Below are positions 19,614 to 28,561 of a DNA stretch of 64,000 nucleotides, piece after piece (within the stretch, counting starts at the first letter, position 1; the number at the start of each line of letters is the position of its first letter). The translations under genes and the position numbers were made by a program. Below the pieces are notes generated by a model that saw only the letters and a list, made by a program, of their open reading frames with translations, ran no database searches and was not told the DNA's origin. The DNA is from Bin103 sp002238925 (GTDB taxonomy: Bacteria > Spirochaetota > Spirochaetia > SZUA-6 > Bin103): the NCBI GenBank assembly GCA_965208065.1, contig OZ242313.1, positions 2,480,001-2,544,000 of the forward strand, read 5' to 3'.

Positions 19614-20852
19614 TTACGAACGCGGTCCCATGACGCCGGGCTCGATTACGTCTTCGTCCGGCGAGATCAACGCAGGGAAGGGATCGGGGCGCACCGGTTC
19701 GCCGGTGGACCACAGGATGTCGAATTGCCCTTCCGCGTTGGCGGCGCCGATCTGGACGATCTTCCAGGTGTGGTTGTTGACCGGGTCGATCTTTACCATC
19801 CCTTCGGGCGCCTCATACTCGACGCCGCGCAGCGCCATCCGCACCTCGGCGGTATCCGCGGTGCCGGCCTTCACGACCGCTTCCGCCCACAGGTAGACGC
19901 CGAAGTATCCGGCCTCGATCGGGTCGTCGGTAACCCGGTTGTCGCCGTAGGCCGCCTTGTAGCGCTCCACGAAGCCGGCGTTCTTGGGGCTGTCCATGCT
20001 CTGGAAGTAGTTCCAGGCCGCCAGATGGCCGGCGATGTTCTCGGCTCCGATACCCTTGATCTCTTCCTCGGCGACGCTCACCGACATGACGGGAATGTCA
20101 TCCGGGCCGATGCCGGCAGCCTTGAGCTGCTTGAAGAACGCGACGTTGCTGTCGCCGTTCAGGGTATTGAAGATCACGTCCGGTGCGGCCGCCTTGATCT
20201 TGGTAATCACGGTGGCGTACTCGGTGTGGCCGAGCGGGGTGTACTCCTCGGCCACGGTGTTGCCGCCTTCCGCCTCGAGCTGAATCTTGATGATCTTGTT
20301 GGCGGTGCGCGGGAATACGTAGTCGGAGCCGAGCAGGAAGAAGTTCTTGCCCTTCTCCTGCAGCAGCCAGGATACCGCCGGCATGATCTGCTGATTGGGA
20401 GCTGCGCCGGTGTAGATGATGTTCTTGGATGCTTCCAGGCCCTCGTACTGGACCGGGTAGAACAGCAGGTGGTCGAGGCCTTCGAACACCGGCAGCACAG
20501 CCTTGCGGCTCGCCGACGTCCAGCAGCCGAACACTACTTCGACCTCGTCACGCTCGATCAGCTTGCGCGCCTTCTCGGCGAAGGTGGGCCAGTCTGAAGC
20601 GCCGTCCTCGATAATGGGAACGATCTGCTTGCCGAGCAATCCGCCGGCTGCGTTGATCTCGTTGATCGCCAGAATGGTGGCGTCCTTTACTGCCACTTCG
20701 CTGATCGACATGGTGCCGCTCAGGGAATGCAGGACGCCGACCTTGATGACATCGCCTTCCTCTCCTTCGCCGCCGGCGAACGCGGCGAACGGTAGAAGCA
20801 GGGCGAAACCGGTAATGAGCAGTGCTTTCAGCAACGCTCTTGGGAAACGCAT
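19614..20852 (-). CDS. urtA: Urea ABC transporter substrate-binding protein UrtA
   Basis: A 412-residue periplasmic binding protein of the UrtA/FmdD type. A signal peptide (MRFPRALLKALLITGFALLL) leads into GDVIKVGVLHSLSGTMSISE, the canonical UrtA start of the mature protein; FGCWTSASRKAVLPVFE and LLFYPVQYEGLE are also UrtA-specific. It binds urea (or short amides) and hands it to UrtBC. The ATG at 20852 has GGAGG 5 nt upstream. It is the first gene of the operon, 35 bp downstream of a sigma-54 promoter. Confidence 0.96.
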   Translation of the reverse strand: MRFPRALLKALLITGFALLLPFAAFAGGEGEEGDVIKVGVLHSLSGTMSISEVAVKDATILAINEINAAGGLLGKQIVPIIEDGASDWPTFAEKARKLIERDEVEVVFGCWTSASRKAVLPVFEGLDHLLFYPVQYEGLEASKNIIYTGAAPNQQIMPAVSWLLQEKGKNFFLLGSDYVFPRTANKIIKIQLEAEGGNTVAEEYTPLGHTEYATVITKIKAAAPDVIFNTLNGDSNVAFFKQLKAAGIGPDDIPVMSVSVAEEEIKGIGAENIAGHLAAWNYFQSMDSPKNAGFVERYKAAYGDNRVTDDPIEAGYFGVYLWAEAVVKAGTADTAEVRMALRGVEYEAPEGMVKIDPVNNHTWKIVQIGAANAEGQFDILWSTGEPVRPDPFPALISPDEDVIEPGVMGPRS

Positions 20853-20886
20853 GGGTTCCTCCATGGTAGATTGATGATGAGCTATA

Positions 20887-20902
20887 AGCAAGAATGATGC
20901 CA
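20887..20902 (-). promoter_or_regulatory. Sigma-54 (-24/-12) promoter of the urt-ure operon
   Basis: The minus strand reads TGGCATCATTCTTGCT, matching the RpoN consensus TGGCAC-N5-TTGCW with the invariant GG and GC exactly 10 nt apart. Transcription would begin near 20876, leaving a leader of about 24 nt that includes the GGAGG of urtA. This is the arrangement expected for nitrogen-limitation control by an NtrC-type activator. I see no unambiguous NtrC dyad in the ~90 bp upstream. Confidence 0.65.
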
Positions 20903-20985
20903 ACCGGTCTCCCGTGCTGATAGGGCAACGAAATCAGCCACCATCCATTGGGATCTTACATTTGTGTGGCGATGTAGTGGGGTGC

Positions 20986-21996
20986 CTACGAAAATGTTGC
21001 TTGCGTCGGAGGGGCCGGATCCCGCTCGGTGGGGTGCCAGTACCGCTCGTACATGGCGTTGCTTCCGCCCATGGCGCAGCAATCGGCCAGTTGGCGGCGC
21101 ATGGTGTCGCGGTCGCCGTAGATCGCCGCAACCTGCGAATCGTAACAGGCGACCGCCGCGACCTTGGTGTCGAACTCGCCGTCAATGCCGGCCAGCTCCG
21201 CCTGCATGGCGATCCAGCGCCGGCGCCGTGCTCCGCAGTGGGCGCGACCGAACCGGACTGTGAGGAGCGCGTACAGCAGTCCGCTGGCGACCGGTCCGGC
21301 GTGGCGGGCGAACTGCGGGAGCGACATCAGGCCCGCGTGCGCTTCGCGCGCGCGCGCGCACACGGGCACGGTGGGCGCCGCGCCGGGCGGCGATGCGATT
21401 CCGGCCAGCTCGAATCGCTGCCGCAACAGGTGGGGTATGCACACGTAGGGAACATCCTCGTAAAATGTGACCGCCCGTTCCGGGCGGCCGCCCGAGAGCA
21501 GCGTGAAGCCCGCCGCCGTCGTGATCTGATGGTCGACATGGTTGCCGATCGCGAGCGGAAAGTAGAGCTTGGCGGTGGGCCAGCGCCGGCATATGCGCGC
21601 CACCTCGGTAGTGACCGCGCGGCGCAACGGTGCTTCCCGGCGCGCGATCGGGGCGGTGATCCCGACCAGCGAGGCGTAGCGCCGGTGGCGCTGAATCGCG
21701 TCGGGGAAATCGAGCCACCGGTGGTCGGCGGCCACCACGTCAAGGGCGCGCCGATCCTCGCAGCGCCGGGCGGGGATGTCCTGAAACGGCGCGAATGCCG
21801 GCGGCGGACGCGTGGCGCCGTCGCCGGAGCCGGCAAATATCGTAACCACGAGCACCTGGTGGCCGGCGCCGGTCTGTTGTGCGATACGTCCCGCGCATGA
21901 CAGAATCGCGTCGTCGAGGTGAGGGGAGAAGTAGATGTGCCGGTAGTCTGGGCCGGAGTCGCTGGCCGGCAAGCGATGCCTGTGTATCGATTTCAT
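20986..21996 (-). CDS. PIG-L family (LmbE-like) N-acetylglucosamine deacetylase-type protein
   Basis: A 336-residue protein with the PIG-L signature YFSPHLDDAILSCAG (a zinc-binding P-H-x-D-D-x block) near the N-terminus, RRCEDRRALDVV, and the third-ligand motif IGNHVDHQIT. Relatives remove N-acetyl groups from GlcNAc-linked lipids, mycothiol precursors or antibiotics. The C-terminal 100 residues are an extra, less conserved region. ATG 21996 is preferred over GTG 22011 because the latter lies inside an inverted repeat. It is divergent from a GT1 glycosyltransferase. Confidence 0.85.
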   Translation of the reverse strand: MKSIHRHRLPASDSGPDYRHIYFSPHLDDAILSCAGRIAQQTGAGHQVLVVTIFAGSGDGATRPPPAFAPFQDIPARRCEDRRALDVVAADHRWLDFPDAIQRHRRYASLVGITAPIARREAPLRRAVTTEVARICRRWPTAKLYFPLAIGNHVDHQITTAAGFTLLSGGRPERAVTFYEDVPYVCIPHLLRQRFELAGIASPPGAAPTVPVCARAREAHAGLMSLPQFARHAGPVASGLLYALLTVRFGRAHCGARRRRWIAMQAELAGIDGEFDTKVAAVACYDSQVAAIYGDRDTMRRQLADCCAMGGSNAMYERYWHPTERDPAPPTQATFS

Positions 21997-22004
21997 CCTG
22001 TTCG

Positions 22005-22027
22005 CGGTCACGGAGCGATCGTGACCG
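22005..22027. promoter_or_regulatory. Perfect inverted repeat between divergent PIG-L and GT1 genes
   Basis: CGGTCACG, a 7 nt spacer, then CGTGACCG: an 8 bp perfect dyad in the short divergent region. Its position between two start codons suits an operator for a dimeric regulator acting on both genes; no regulator can be assigned. Confidence 0.4.
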
Positions 22028-22066
22028 ACTCGTCAAGATACACCGAATGAGTATAGTCTCCCTAAC

Positions 22067-23332
22067 GTGACGGTCTGCATTGTAACGCTCGGTACCCTTG
22101 GGGACGTGTTGCCCCTGTGCGCGCTGGGTGCCGGACTTACCCGCGCCGGCCACACCGTGCGCGTCGCCACGCACGATCACTATCGCAGCTTCGTGCTCGA
22201 TCACGGGCTCGAGCACGCCACCATGCCGCTGGATCCCGTGGAGCTGTTCAGCGGAGTGTGGGGCAGTGACTGGCTGGCGTCGCGCAACAACCCGCTGCGC
22301 TTCATGAGCGGGCTGGCCAGGGTGGGCCGCGCGGTAGTTCCCCACATGACGCGCGATGCCCGGGCCGCGTGCGCCGACGCGGACGCGGTGGTGTTTACCC
22401 CATTGGGGATGGCCGCCCACCACATCGCCGAACAGCGCGGCATTCCTTCGTTCCTGGCGGCCTTGCAGCCGATCACGCCGACCACCCGGTTTCCCAGCGT
22501 GCTGGCGCCGGCCGGCTGGCGCCTCGGTCCCGGTTACAACCGGGTGAGCCATCTCGCCACCGAGCAGGCATTCTGGTTGCCCTGGCGCCGCCAGTTCAAT
22601 CGCGTCCGCCGTGAGCAGTTCAATCTGCCGCCGATGCGATTCGGCGGTGTGGGCCGGCAGTTGCGGCGGCAGGGTACGCCGCACCTGTACGGGTTCAGCC
22701 CGCTGGTCGTGCCGCCTCCCGACGACTGGCCGGGGTGGGCGCACGTCACCGGCTACTGGTTTCCTGCCACCCGCGATCTGTGGGGCGTTCCGGAGGAGTT
22801 GCAGCGATTTCTGGATGCCGGACCCGCACCGGTGTGCGTCGGCTTCAGCAGTCTCAAGGTGGACGATCCCGAGGCCCTTACCCGGACCGTGATAGCGGCG
22901 CTGCGCCGCGCCGGGCAGCGTGGAGTGCTCCTGCGCGGCTGGGGAGCGCTGCAGGCCGGGCAGCATGGTTCGGACATGCTGGTGATCGACTCCGCACCCC
23001 ACGACTACCTGTTCGAGCGCGCCGCGGCGGTGGTCCATCCCGGCGGCGCCGGTACCTGCGCGGCGTCCCTGCGTGCCGGCGTACCGTCGGTGGTGGTGCC
23101 CGGGTTTTCCGACCAGTTCTTCTGGGCACAGCGCCTCGTATCGCTGGGCGTGGCGCCGCCGCCGCTGCGGTGGCGCGACCTCGATGCCGCCGCTCTCGGC
23201 CGTGCCATCGACCTCGCGGCCACCGGCCGGGGGTTCCGGGAGGCGGCCCGCGATGCCCGTCGGCGGCTTGGTGCCGAAGATGGCGTCGGGCGTGCCGTCG
23301 CCACCATCGAGCACTACCTCGAAGCTGCCTGA
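22067..23332 (+). CDS. Glycosyltransferase family 1/28 (sterol/lipid glucosyltransferase-like)
   Basis: A 421-residue GT-B-fold enzyme. The N-terminal LGTLGDVLPLCALGAGLTRAG binds acceptor; the C-terminal domain has the nucleotide-sugar site VHPGGAGTCAASLRAGVPSV (compare HHGGAGTT). Family members move a hexose from UDP- or dTDP-sugars onto hydrophobic acceptors such as sterols, macrolides or hopanoids. It is paralogous to the protein at 51735-53012 (shared LYGFSP and HVTGYWF blocks). The GTG at 22067 is the only start consistent with the conserved N-terminus; no strong Shine-Dalgarno is visible. Confidence 0.88.
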   Translation: MTVCIVTLGTLGDVLPLCALGAGLTRAGHTVRVATHDHYRSFVLDHGLEHATMPLDPVELFSGVWGSDWLASRNNPLRFMSGLARVGRAVVPHMTRDARAACADADAVVFTPLGMAAHHIAEQRGIPSFLAALQPITPTTRFPSVLAPAGWRLGPGYNRVSHLATEQAFWLPWRRQFNRVRREQFNLPPMRFGGVGRQLRRQGTPHLYGFSPLVVPPPDDWPGWAHVTGYWFPATRDLWGVPEELQRFLDAGPAPVCVGFSSLKVDDPEALTRTVIAALRRAGQRGVLLRGWGALQAGQHGSDMLVIDSAPHDYLFERAAAVVHPGGAGTCAASLRAGVPSVVVPGFSDQFFWAQRLVSLGVAPPPLRWRDLDAAALGRAIDLAATGRGFREAARDARRRLGAEDGVGRAVATIEHYLEAA

Positions 23333-23381
23333 CGAGCCGGCCGGCGGAGATGGCGGGTGTCCGGGCGGCGGCGCGCCGCAC

Positions 23382-24149
23382 TCAGGCGCGCAGGTGAGTC
23401 CGGTCGCCCTGGAGATTCAGCGTCAGCAATTTGAGATACCAACGCTCACCGGTGAGCGCGGACCACAGCGTAAAGCGGCGCTGCGCCGCTACCCGGGCGT
23501 CGTACAGGGTCCGGGTGCGCCCGGTGATGAAGTCTTGATTGCCCGGTTCCGCGATCTGTCCGTGCAGGCCGGGTATCCCTTGCTCGCACAGATGCCGGAT
23601 CAAGGCGTCGCCGAGGCGCACCATGCACAGGTAGATCAAAAACCCGTCGCGCTGCAACTCGGCCGCCACCCCGAGGTGGGCATGCGCCGGGAACTGCCGC
23701 AGATCCGCCTCGGGTACCTCGCGCCAGCCGCGCGACAGCGCCCACCACAGGGTCCGATAGGTGTCGATCCGGCGATAGCGTCCGGTCAGCACGCGCGCGA
23801 GCACCCGCGTCAGGAGTTGCGGCCCGTAGCGCAGCAGCACCAAGCGCAGGTAGCGGCGGGTGTCCTTGCAGCCCATGATGTAGCCAACCACGCGCCCCTC
23901 GCGCTCGGCCACGAAACAGGATTCGGGTTCGTAGCGCAGGTAATAGTCCATGAACAGTTTGAGCAGCACCTTCTCGTCTTCGAAGAACGCGGACAGGGGC
24001 TGCCCGCGCAGCGCCGTGGCGGCGATGATCGCCGCGATGCCGCGCCGGTCACCCGCCCGGTAGGCGCGGATTCGCAACCGGCGCGCGGACGGTGCGGCGG
24101 AGGCCTTGCGGTCCTGTTCCCAGACGCGGTTCGCCGATCGCTTGCTCAT
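23382..24149 (-). CDS. GNAT-family acetyl/acyltransferase
   Basis: A 255-residue protein with a GNAT core: RLRIRAYRAGDRRGIAAI at the N-terminus, then CFVAEREGRVVGYIMG (beta 4-5), and AHAHLGVAAELQRDGFLIYL, where the acetyl-CoA region lies. A helical insertion around residues 110-155 is larger than in short GNATs. It probably acylates an amine; next to a PIG-L deacetylase, re-acylation of a freed glucosamine is an attractive guess. ATG 24149 (MSKRSANR) is preferred; the upstream codons overlap the divergent RND gene's promoter. Alternatives are ATGs at 24164 and 24173. Confidence 0.65.
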   Translation of the reverse strand: MSKRSANRVWEQDRKASAAPSARRLRIRAYRAGDRRGIAAIIAATALRGQPLSAFFEDEKVLLKLFMDYYLRYEPESCFVAEREGRVVGYIMGCKDTRRYLRLVLLRYGPQLLTRVLARVLTGRYRRIDTYRTLWWALSRGWREVPEADLRQFPAHAHLGVAAELQRDGFLIYLCMVRLGDALIRHLCEQGIPGLHGQIAEPGNQDFITGRTRTLYDARVAAQRRFTLWSALTGERWYLKLLTLNLQGDRTHLRA

Positions 24150-24202
24150 TGCTGCGCACAGCATAGCATTCATTTTCGCGATGCCGGCCACGCGGTGCCG
24201 CG

Positions 24203-26584
24203 ATGACCGGCGCCCGCGGCCGCCCCCGGCGGAGCGCCGGACAGCGGGCGTTCGAGACGCTCGCCCTGCTCGTGGCCCGTCACGGCACGGTGGTGCTTGC
24301 CGGCGTTGTCCTGGTAACCGCCGGGGCGGTGTGGCAGGCCGCGCACATCGGCGTGGATGCCAACATCGCCGGCCTGCTGCCGCAGGACTCGCAGACACGG
24401 CGGTTGATCGACGAGTTTGGCGACAGCACCGCCACCAGCGAGCTGCTGGTGGTGGGCGTCAGTCATCCCGACCTGTTGAGTCCGGAGCGCCTCGTTCAGG
24501 TCGGCGAGGTTGACCGGCGGATAGCGCGGCTCCCCGAGGTGGTCGGCAGCGTGACGCCGTTCAACGTGCAGACCTTCCAGCGCCGCAGCGGCCGGCTGGT
24601 ACTGGCGCCGCTGGCAGCCGGCGGCACAGCGCCCGCCAGCGAGGCGGCCCTGGCGGATTTCAACGCCCGGCGTTCGGCTGCGCCGGATGGGCTGTCGGCG
24701 CTGCTCAATCCCGAGATCGCCGCGGCGAGCATGGTCTACTCGGTTGCGGTGCAGGGCGACTACGGCACCTTCCTGGCGCGGGTGCACGCCATCCTTGCCG
24801 AGCATGCGGACGGGCTGTCAACGGCGCTCGGAGGGTGGCTCCCGCTCTATGAGGCCACCAGGCGCTACATAACCGGGGAGGTGCCGCTGCTGTCCGGATT
24901 GGCCGCCTTCATCACGCTGCTGGTGTACCTGCTGAGTTTCGCGTCGCTGCGCGCGGTCGTCCTGCCGCTGGCGACCATCTGCATCTCGCTGCTGTGGACC
25001 TTCGGCCTGATGTCGCTGGCCGGAGTGCCGCTGAGCATGGCCAGCCTCATGCTGCCGCCACTGATCTTCGCCCTCGGCAGCTCCTACAGCATCCACCTGC
25101 TGCACCGCTACTTCAGTACCGCGCGCGTGCGCGACCGGGAGCCCGCACCGAACGGCGCGCCGGCCGCGCGCGCGACGCGGGCGCTGCGCGGCGTCGAGGT
25201 GGCGCGCGCCACCTCCGGCGTCAGCCAGACCATCGTGCTGGCCGCGCTCACCACCGCGGCCGGGTTTGCCAGCCTGCTGCTGAGCGGCATGCAGCGCCTG
25301 CGCGAGTTCGGGCTGTTCGCGGCCCTCGGCATCGTAATCTGCGCGCTGGTCACGATGCTGCTCTACCCGGCGGTGCTGGCGCGTTTGCCGCTGCCCCGGC
25401 CGCGCCAGCGCGAACGGCTGGCGAGCGGCTGGCTGGCGGCCCTGGTGATGCACCTGCGGCGCCTGGTCCCGCGCCGGCCGCGCTGGGTGTACGCATTTCT
25501 GGTGCTGCTGGCGGGGGCGCTCGCGGTTTCCGCCGCCAACCTCAGCTACCAGACCGACGTGGCCGGGTTCTTTCGCGGATCGGTGCCGGCGGTGGAAGAC
25601 AACCGGTTGCTGGTGCGGCGGTTCGGGAGCTACGTCGACCTCAACCTCACGGTTACGGTGCCCGGGTCGGCGGGCGTGCCGAGCGCGGCACTCCTGCGCC
25701 AGCTCGACCGCTTCGCGGCCGTGATGAGCGATCATCCGGACGTCAGCCACGTAACCTCGATTGCCGCCTACGCGCGTTCCCTGAACCAGGTGCTGACCGG
25801 AGCGCGGGAATACCCGGACAACCGCGCGGTGGAGCAGCTGTTTCAGCGGTTGCTGTCGCTTGGCGCGGCGGATGGCAGCGATCTTGGCGGCCTGCTCGAC
25901 CTGGAGCGCGGCCGCGTCACCACCCGCATCTGGGTCCGCGACGACGCCACCGGATGGCTGCTGTCGGAGCAGGCGATGAGCGACCTGGTCTCCTACGTGC
26001 AGGAAACCGGGCGCACCATCTTCACCGCGGCGGAACCGGCCGTGTGGGGTTGGAGCATGGTCACCCTGCGCGTGGCGGAACTGCTCACCCGCGAGCAGTT
26101 CACCTCCACGGCGCTGTCGGCGCTGCTCGTGCTGCTCATCACCTCGGCTGCGTTTCGGTCGGTGCGCTTCGGGCTGCTTACGTTGCTCCCGCTGATCACG
26201 GCGATCATGTTTACGTTCGTGGTGATGGCGCTGGCACGGATTCCATTCGACGTGCTGACCATCAGTTTCGCCGGCGTGGCTATCGGGGTGGGCGTGGACG
26301 ACTCCATCCACTTCCTGCTGCACTACCGGCGCGCGGCGCGCCGCGACCCGAACACCGCCATCGAGGTGGCAATGCAACACGCCGGGCGCGCCATCCTGAT
26401 TACCACCGCGGCGATTGTGGCCGGCCTGCTGGCGCTTGCGGTGTCGCGATTCCTGCCGGTCGTCTACCTGGGCATGCTGATCTCCATCACCCTGATCGGC
26501 GCCACCTTCGGCACCCTGGTCCTGGTGCCGCCGCTGCTCGGCGGCGAGCGCGGGCTGGCGGGACGCGCAACGGCCGGGTCATGA
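24203..26584 (+). CDS. MMPL/RND-superfamily exporter
   Basis: A 793-residue protein with two repeats, each a transmembrane helix, a large extracytoplasmic loop and five or six helices. TM1 is near 30-48; a second cluster spans about 225-400; the repeat restarts near 430 and ends with helices at about 640-780. Motifs such as GSSYSIHLLHRYF and GVGVDDSIHFLLHY (intramembrane Asp for proton coupling) are typical of hydrophobe/amphiphile exporters of the MMPL type. Such proteins export lipids, glycolipids or hopanoids. Its stop overlaps the GT2 start by 4 bp (ATGA). Confidence 0.88.
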   Translation: MTGARGRPRRSAGQRAFETLALLVARHGTVVLAGVVLVTAGAVWQAAHIGVDANIAGLLPQDSQTRRLIDEFGDSTATSELLVVGVSHPDLLSPERLVQVGEVDRRIARLPEVVGSVTPFNVQTFQRRSGRLVLAPLAAGGTAPASEAALADFNARRSAAPDGLSALLNPEIAAASMVYSVAVQGDYGTFLARVHAILAEHADGLSTALGGWLPLYEATRRYITGEVPLLSGLAAFITLLVYLLSFASLRAVVLPLATICISLLWTFGLMSLAGVPLSMASLMLPPLIFALGSSYSIHLLHRYFSTARVRDREPAPNGAPAARATRALRGVEVARATSGVSQTIVLAALTTAAGFASLLLSGMQRLREFGLFAALGIVICALVTMLLYPAVLARLPLPRPRQRERLASGWLAALVMHLRRLVPRRPRWVYAFLVLLAGALAVSAANLSYQTDVAGFFRGSVPAVEDNRLLVRRFGSYVDLNLTVTVPGSAGVPSAALLRQLDRFAAVMSDHPDVSHVTSIAAYARSLNQVLTGAREYPDNRAVEQLFQRLLSLGAADGSDLGGLLDLERGRVTTRIWVRDDATGWLLSEQAMSDLVSYVQETGRTIFTAAEPAVWGWSMVTLRVAELLTREQFTSTALSALLVLLITSAAFRSVRFGLLTLLPLITAIMFTFVVMALARIPFDVLTISFAGVAIGVGVDDSIHFLLHYRRAARRDPNTAIEVAMQHAGRAILITTAAIVAGLLALAVSRFLPVVYLGMLISITLIGATFGTLVLVPPLLGGERGLAGRATAGS

Positions 26585-27252
26585 AACTGAGCATCGTCAT
26601 TCCGGCGCACAACGAGGAACGGGTGATTACCGATACGTTGAGCGCAATACGAAGGCAGCTTCCGTGCGCGCACGAGGTGATCGTGGTGTGCAACGGCTGT
26701 CGCGACGCGACCGCCGCGCGCGCCACGGCCGGCGGCGCCCGCGTGGTGGTTACCGATCGGCGCGGGGTGAGCCTCGCTCGCAACCTCGGCGCCCGGCATG
26801 CCACCGGCGACACGCTGCTGTTCGTTGACGCGGACGTGCGCCTCGCACCCGGGCTGACCGCCGCGATCCGCGCCGCCGCCGGCACGCGCCGCGCCACCGT
26901 GGGCACGGTCCGCGTGGTGCCCGACTGCCGGCGCTACGTGCTGCATTACGCGGTCGCCGCGGTGATGATCCGCTCGCTGCGCGCGGCCTCCAATGGCCTG
27001 ATCTTCTGCTCGGCGCCGCTGTTCGCCGCGGCGGGCGGGTTTCCGGAGGGGATCGAGGTCGGCGAGGACAACCTGTTCATGCGCCGCGCGCGCCGCATCC
27101 CCGGGGCCCGCTACCGGTTTATCCGGCGGCCCGCCGCGATCTCCGACACCCGCCGCCTGCGCCGCTGGGGCAGCCTGCGCCTGCTGTTCATCTGGCTGCG
27201 CGCCGTGGTGGCGCGCGACAAGCGCACGGTCGGGTACGCCGCCGTCCGCTGA
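26581..27252 (+). CDS. Family 2 glycosyltransferase (GT-A fold)
   Basis: A 223-residue protein with the GT2 N-terminal pattern MKLSIVIPAHNEERVI, VCNGCRDAT, GVSLARNLGARHATGDTLLFVDADV (DxD motif DAD) and later VGEDNLFMRRAR. It has no transmembrane tail. The start overlaps the MMPL stop (ATGA), so the two are translationally coupled. It likely transfers a sugar to a lipid or polysaccharide acceptor that the exporter handles. Confidence 0.88.
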   Translation: MKLSIVIPAHNEERVITDTLSAIRRQLPCAHEVIVVCNGCRDATAARATAGGARVVVTDRRGVSLARNLGARHATGDTLLFVDADVRLAPGLTAAIRAAAGTRRATVGTVRVVPDCRRYVLHYAVAAVMIRSLRAASNGLIFCSAPLFAAAGGFPEGIEVGEDNLFMRRARRIPGARYRFIRRPAAISDTRRLRRWGSLRLLFIWLRAVVARDKRTVGYAAVR

Positions 27253-27345
27253 GCTCGGTACGGTCGCCGCGGTCGCCGCGCACCGGCTTGCCAGTACGGC
27301 ACCGTGGCCGCCATCCTTACACCATCGGTGGAGGTGGGACTTTCA

Positions 27346-28524
27346 ATGCACAAGAGGGCGAGTGTCCTGACAATCGTGAGTGTGCTGCTGACCGGTTGCG
27401 CCGCTGTGGCGGCCGCGGCGCCAATCAAGGTGGGCGTGCTGCTGCCGGCCTCGGGGGTGTACGCCGGTCTGGGCAATGACCAGACGCTGGCGCTGGAATT
27501 GGGCTTTGACGCTTTCGGGCGCGAGGTAGCGGGCCGCCCGATCGAGTTGGTGTACGCCGACAGCGAGGCGAAGCCGAGTACCGGGCTCGCCCAGGTCAAG
27601 AGGCTGGTGCTGCGCGACCGCGTCGACGTGGTAGTGGGCATCATCTCCTCGGCGGTCGCCGGTGCGGTGCGCGATTTCATCCACAACGCCGAGGTGCCGC
27701 TGGTCATCACCAACGCCGGCAACGATCACCTGACCGGCGCGCAGTGCAGTCCGTGGATCATGCGCAGCTCGTTCTCCAATGCGCAGATCAGCCGGGAGAT
27801 GGGTCCGTGGATGGCGGACCGGGGATACCGGAACGTGTTCCTGATGGCGTTCGACTACGCCGCCGGCCACCAGGCCATGGAAGCGTTTCGCAGCGGATTC
27901 GTCGCCGCCGGCGGCACCATCGCGGGCGAGGAGTACCCGCCGCTCGGCGAGACCGAGGATTTCGGTCCCTACCTGGCCAAGATCAGGGCCGCCGGACCCG
28001 ACGCCGCCTACGTGTTCTTCGCCGGCGGACCGGCCATCAAGTTCGTCAAGGAGTGGGCGGCGTTCGGGCTGCACGGCGAGGTACAGCTGGCCGGCGCCGG
28101 CTGGCTCAACTCGGCCCTGTACATCGACGCCCAGGGTGACGACGCGGAGGGCACGCTCGGCATTCTCAACTACGTGCCGTCCATCGACACGGCGGAGAAC
28201 CACGCGTTCCAGGAGCGGTTCCGGGCGGCGCACGGCCGCGCCGGATCGGAATTCGGCGTCGCGGCCTATGACACCGCGCGGCTCATCGTGGAAGCGCTGC
28301 AGGCCACCGGCGGCAACACCGACGACAAGGCGGCGCTGGCGGCCGCCATGCGGGCGATCAGATTCGACGGCCCGCGCGGCCCGTTTCGCATCGACCCGGC
28401 CACCAACAACGTGATCCAGAACCTGTACATCTTCGAGGTGCAGCAGCAGGGAGCCGGCGTCGCGGCCGTGGTGCAGGAGGTGATTCCGCACGTCCAGGAT
28501 GCGCCCAACGGCTGCTCGCTGTAG
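27346..28524 (+). CDS. Branched-chain amino acid/amide-type ABC transporter substrate-binding protein
   Basis: A 392-residue periplasmic binding protein of the LivJ/LivK (Peripla_BP_6) family. The N-terminal export signal contains LLTGC (Cys18), a lipobox, although Ala-rich sequence afterwards also allows signal peptidase I cleavage. Mature sequence begins PIKVGVLLPASGVYAGLGND. VVVGIISSAVAGAVRDFI and PLVITNAGNDHLTG are typical binding-site segments. The ATG at 27346 is 9-12 nt after GGAGGTGG. It is followed by a full livHMGF-type set; ligand specificity cannot be read from sequence. Confidence 0.9.
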   Translation: MHKRASVLTIVSVLLTGCAAVAAAAPIKVGVLLPASGVYAGLGNDQTLALELGFDAFGREVAGRPIELVYADSEAKPSTGLAQVKRLVLRDRVDVVVGIISSAVAGAVRDFIHNAEVPLVITNAGNDHLTGAQCSPWIMRSSFSNAQISREMGPWMADRGYRNVFLMAFDYAAGHQAMEAFRSGFVAAGGTIAGEEYPPLGETEDFGPYLAKIRAAGPDAAYVFFAGGPAIKFVKEWAAFGLHGEVQLAGAGWLNSALYIDAQGDDAEGTLGILNYVPSIDTAENHAFQERFRAAHGRAGSEFGVAAYDTARLIVEALQATGGNTDDKAALAAAMRAIRFDGPRGPFRIDPATNNVIQNLYIFEVQQQGAGVAAVVQEVIPHVQDAPNGCSL

Positions 28525-28561
28525 GCAGCGCCCGACCCGGCGGATTTGCGGAAGCGGCTGA

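Noticed and set aside
24150..24398. N-terminal extension of the GNAT frame
   Set aside because: It runs antisense into the MMPL exporter gene and is Arg/Pro-rich; the GNAT core begins after the ATG at 24149.
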